The notes beneath the pieces were generated by a model. The model worked only from the letters and a program-made list of their open reading frames with translations. It was not told the DNA's origin and did no database searches. 64,000 nt of DNA from Tamarix chinensis (taxonomy: Eukaryota > Streptophyta > Magnoliopsida > Caryophyllales > Tamaricaceae): assembly GCA_030549775.1 (NCBI GenBank), contig CM060177.1, positions 93,186,736-93,250,735 on the forward strand, read 5' to 3'. The position numbers and the translations under genes are program-made. Positions 62,076-64,000 of this stretch are shown piece by piece (the first letter of the stretch is position 1; each line of letters begins with the position of its first letter).

Positions 62076-63799
62076 ATGAGGAGAGCATCGAGGAAGATCC
62101 TCTCCCTGTACAACACCACTAGACCCTCTCCGACGTCTCATCTCCAAATTCAAATCGCCTACGTCTCTTCAACCTCAATTCCCAATGGCCACAATGGTCA
62201 TCATCGATCAACACCATCAACAAAAACCTTTTCATCAAACGCTCGGTTCAATTCGGACCGAGAAACGACCTTCCCAAATTTTTCGTGCGGGAAAACGCGA
62301 CAATTCCAGGCAAACACTTCTCACGATTCCAAAACCCAAGCAGAAGACGTTCAATCTCAGAACCCCCGGCAGAGGAGAAAGAGGGAGAGGGCAGAAATCG
62401 AGGAGGCATTTGAGGCAGCGAAGACGAGAGACGAAATGCTTCGAGCTTTTGACGAAATGGAGGCTCATTTCGACGAGAGAGAGCTCGGGTTGGCGTGCTT
62501 GAAGATTGGGCTTAAACTTGATCAAGAAGGTGAGGATCCTCAAAAGATTTTACCATACGCTGAAAGAGCTTTGAAGATATTCGACAGTGAAATTGGTAGT
62601 AAGATCACTTTACCTATTGCTATGACATTACAGTTGCTGGGTGCCGTTAATTATGAATTGAAGAAGTTCGGTGATAGTTTGGGGTACTTAAATAGAGCTA
62701 ATAAGATTTTGAGTCGGTTACAGAAAGAGGGTAGTGTTCCAGTTGAGGATATTAGACCTATTCTCCATGCTGTTCTGCTCGAATTAGCCAATGTTCAGAC
62801 GGCGATGGGAAGGAGAGAAGAAGCGCTTGGAAATCTGAAGCAGTGTTTGGAGCTGAAGGAATTGTTATTGGAGAAAGATTGTAGAGCAATTGGGAATGCG
62901 AATAGAGATTTGGCTGAAGCGTGCGTTGCAATATTGAATTTCAAGGATGCTCTTCCTTACTGTTTGAAAGCACTGGACATTCATAAGTTGTGTTTAGGGA
63001 ACAATTCTGTGGAGGTTGCTCATGATCGGAAGCTTCTAGGGATTATTTATAGTGGGTTGGATGAACATGAGAAGGCCTTGGAGCAGAATCAGTTGGCTCA
63101 GAAGATTATGAAGAATTGGGGTCTCAACTCTGATCTTGTTCGGGCTGAGATTGATGCTGCTAATATTCAGATTGCTCTGATGAGGTTTGACGCAGCTATC
63201 ATCACCCTGAAGGGTGTTGTTCAACAGACAGAGAAGGATAGCGATGATCGGGCTCTGGTTTTCATCTTTATGGCTAAAGCATTGGTCCATCAGGATAAGT
63301 TTACAGATGCAAAGAGGTGTCTAGAGATTGCATCTAGTATACTAGACAAAAAGGAAATGGAGAAGCCGTCGGTTGTCTCTGAAGCATATATGGAAATAGC
63401 TATGCAATATGAAACGATGAATGAGTTTGATCCAGCTATCTCGTTGTTGAAGAGGGCACTTTCTATGCTCGAGACGCTGCCTCAAGAACAGCATTCCGAA
63501 GGGAGTGTGTCAGCCAGGATTGGGTGGCTTCTTTTATTGACAGGCAAGGTTTCAGAAGGTATTCCATACTTGGAGAATGCAGCTGAGACCCTTAAAGAAA
63601 GCTTCGGTCCTAATCATTTTGGTGTCGGGTATATATATAACAATATGGGGGCAGCTTATCTCGAATTGGATAGACCTCAGTCAGCAGCACAAATGTTTGC
63701 TGTTGCGAAGGAAATTATGGATATCTCACTTGGTTCTCATCATATTGATGCCATTGGGGCTTGTCAGAACCTCTCAAAAGCATATGCTGCCATGGGAAG
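62076..63799 (+). CDS. Kinesin-light-chain-related TPR protein, first exon
   Basis: The only convincing host gene. The open frame extends from 61947 to a stop at 63869, but the ATG at 62076 is preferred. It has a good context (TCGCCATGAGG) and opens a basic, Ser-rich leader (MRRASRKILSLYNTTRP) that could target mitochondria or plastids. The 43 codons before it include a poly-A-derived lysine run and look like 5' leader. In the protein, residues about 95-130 are a charged helix (RQRRKRERAEIEEAFEAAK). From about 140 on there is a tandem array of TPR helices: ALKIF, YLNRANKIL, AMGRREEALGNLKQCLELKE, LPYCLKALDIH, HEKALEQNQLA, MRFDAAIITLK, FTDAKRCLEIA, ISLLKRALSM, IPYLENAAETL, and the GVGYIYNNMGAAYLELDRPQ repeat. 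This is the arrangement of plant kinesin light chain-related proteins, which bind partners through TPRs. AAG|GTATGA at 63799/63800 is a probable splice donor inside the last TPR. The tail after it is unlike the family, so the gene most likely continues in exons beyond the window. Confidence 0.87.
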
Positions 63800-64000
63800 G
63801 TATGATCGTTTTCTCAGTACAAATGCTCAATTTACCTTATCTCCGAAGATAAACTGCTGTACTGCGTAGATGCTTTCTAGTGTATATTTTGTGTCCCCCG
63901 ATCTCTCTCTGTACTCTCCCTTGATAGTTGGCATTAGTCATTGGCCTCATATACAGTACACAGCATTGCTTAATGAAATAATGATGACTTGTTCACCACT
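63800..64000 (+). other. Probable first intron of the TPR gene (start)
   Basis: It begins GTATGATCG after AAG. It is T-rich, and its apparent coding tail (about 23 codons ending TAG at 63867-63869) has no TPR character. If the gene were unspliced, the protein would end with this tail instead. No acceptor is visible before the window ends. Confidence 0.6.

Overview
The window is nuclear DNA of a flowering plant with a repeat-rich genome. The lineage cannot be named from the sequence. The evidence is a plant-type kinesin-light-chain-related TPR gene at the right edge, Ty3/gypsy elements of plant lineages, a plant-type LINE carrying its own RNase H, and a non-autonomous CACTA transposon with a 3-bp target duplication. 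Only one convincing host gene is present, at about 62.1-63.8 kb. Everything else is transposon sequence in layers of insertion.

Left part (1-36 kb). The oldest layer is a decayed Ty3/gypsy pol gene on the minus strand. Its order is protease, reverse transcriptase (RT), RNase H and a second RNase H, which is the Tat-lineage arrangement. It lies at 1.9-8.8 kb. It is broken by a B-family long terminal repeat (LTR) ending at 1935, by LTR A1 (2687-7420, 5-bp target duplication ATGTT), and by a large nest starting near 8767. That nest holds two old plus-strand LTRs (C1, itself cut by A2 with duplication TTATG, and C2). Inside C2 is a minus-strand B-family LTR (B2). Inside B2 is LTR A3. Inside A3 are a CACTA transposon (duplication ATA) and LTR A4 (duplication CATAC).

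Middle and right part (36-56 kb). LTR D (minus, B-like) is split by A5. A6 (plus) sits in a microsatellite tract. Several kinds of tandem repeat follow at 51.6-53.1 kb. At 53.1-59.7 kb there is a B-family 5' LTR, a primer-binding site resembling the initiator tRNA-Met complement, and a decayed gag-pol. This links the giant LTRs to a Ty3/gypsy element, probably a chromovirus of the Del/Tekay type. A 5'-truncated LINE (59.7-61.4 kb) and a 190-bp tandem duplication separate it from the host gene.

The A-type LTRs are 4.1-5.3 kb long and share one layout, read in their own sense direction: AT-rich start, pyrimidine tract, TATA box, C-rich leader, trinucleotide repeats, a GGAGC..GCTCC palindrome followed by a splice-donor-like AG|GTAAGG, a minisatellite that differs between copies, arrays of a TATAATAGTGG motif, a double-hairpin block, a splice-acceptor-like TTTGTGCAG, and an end at GGGTGTTACA. 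The double hairpin, the arrays and the possible intron inside the LTR are the features most worth follow-up.
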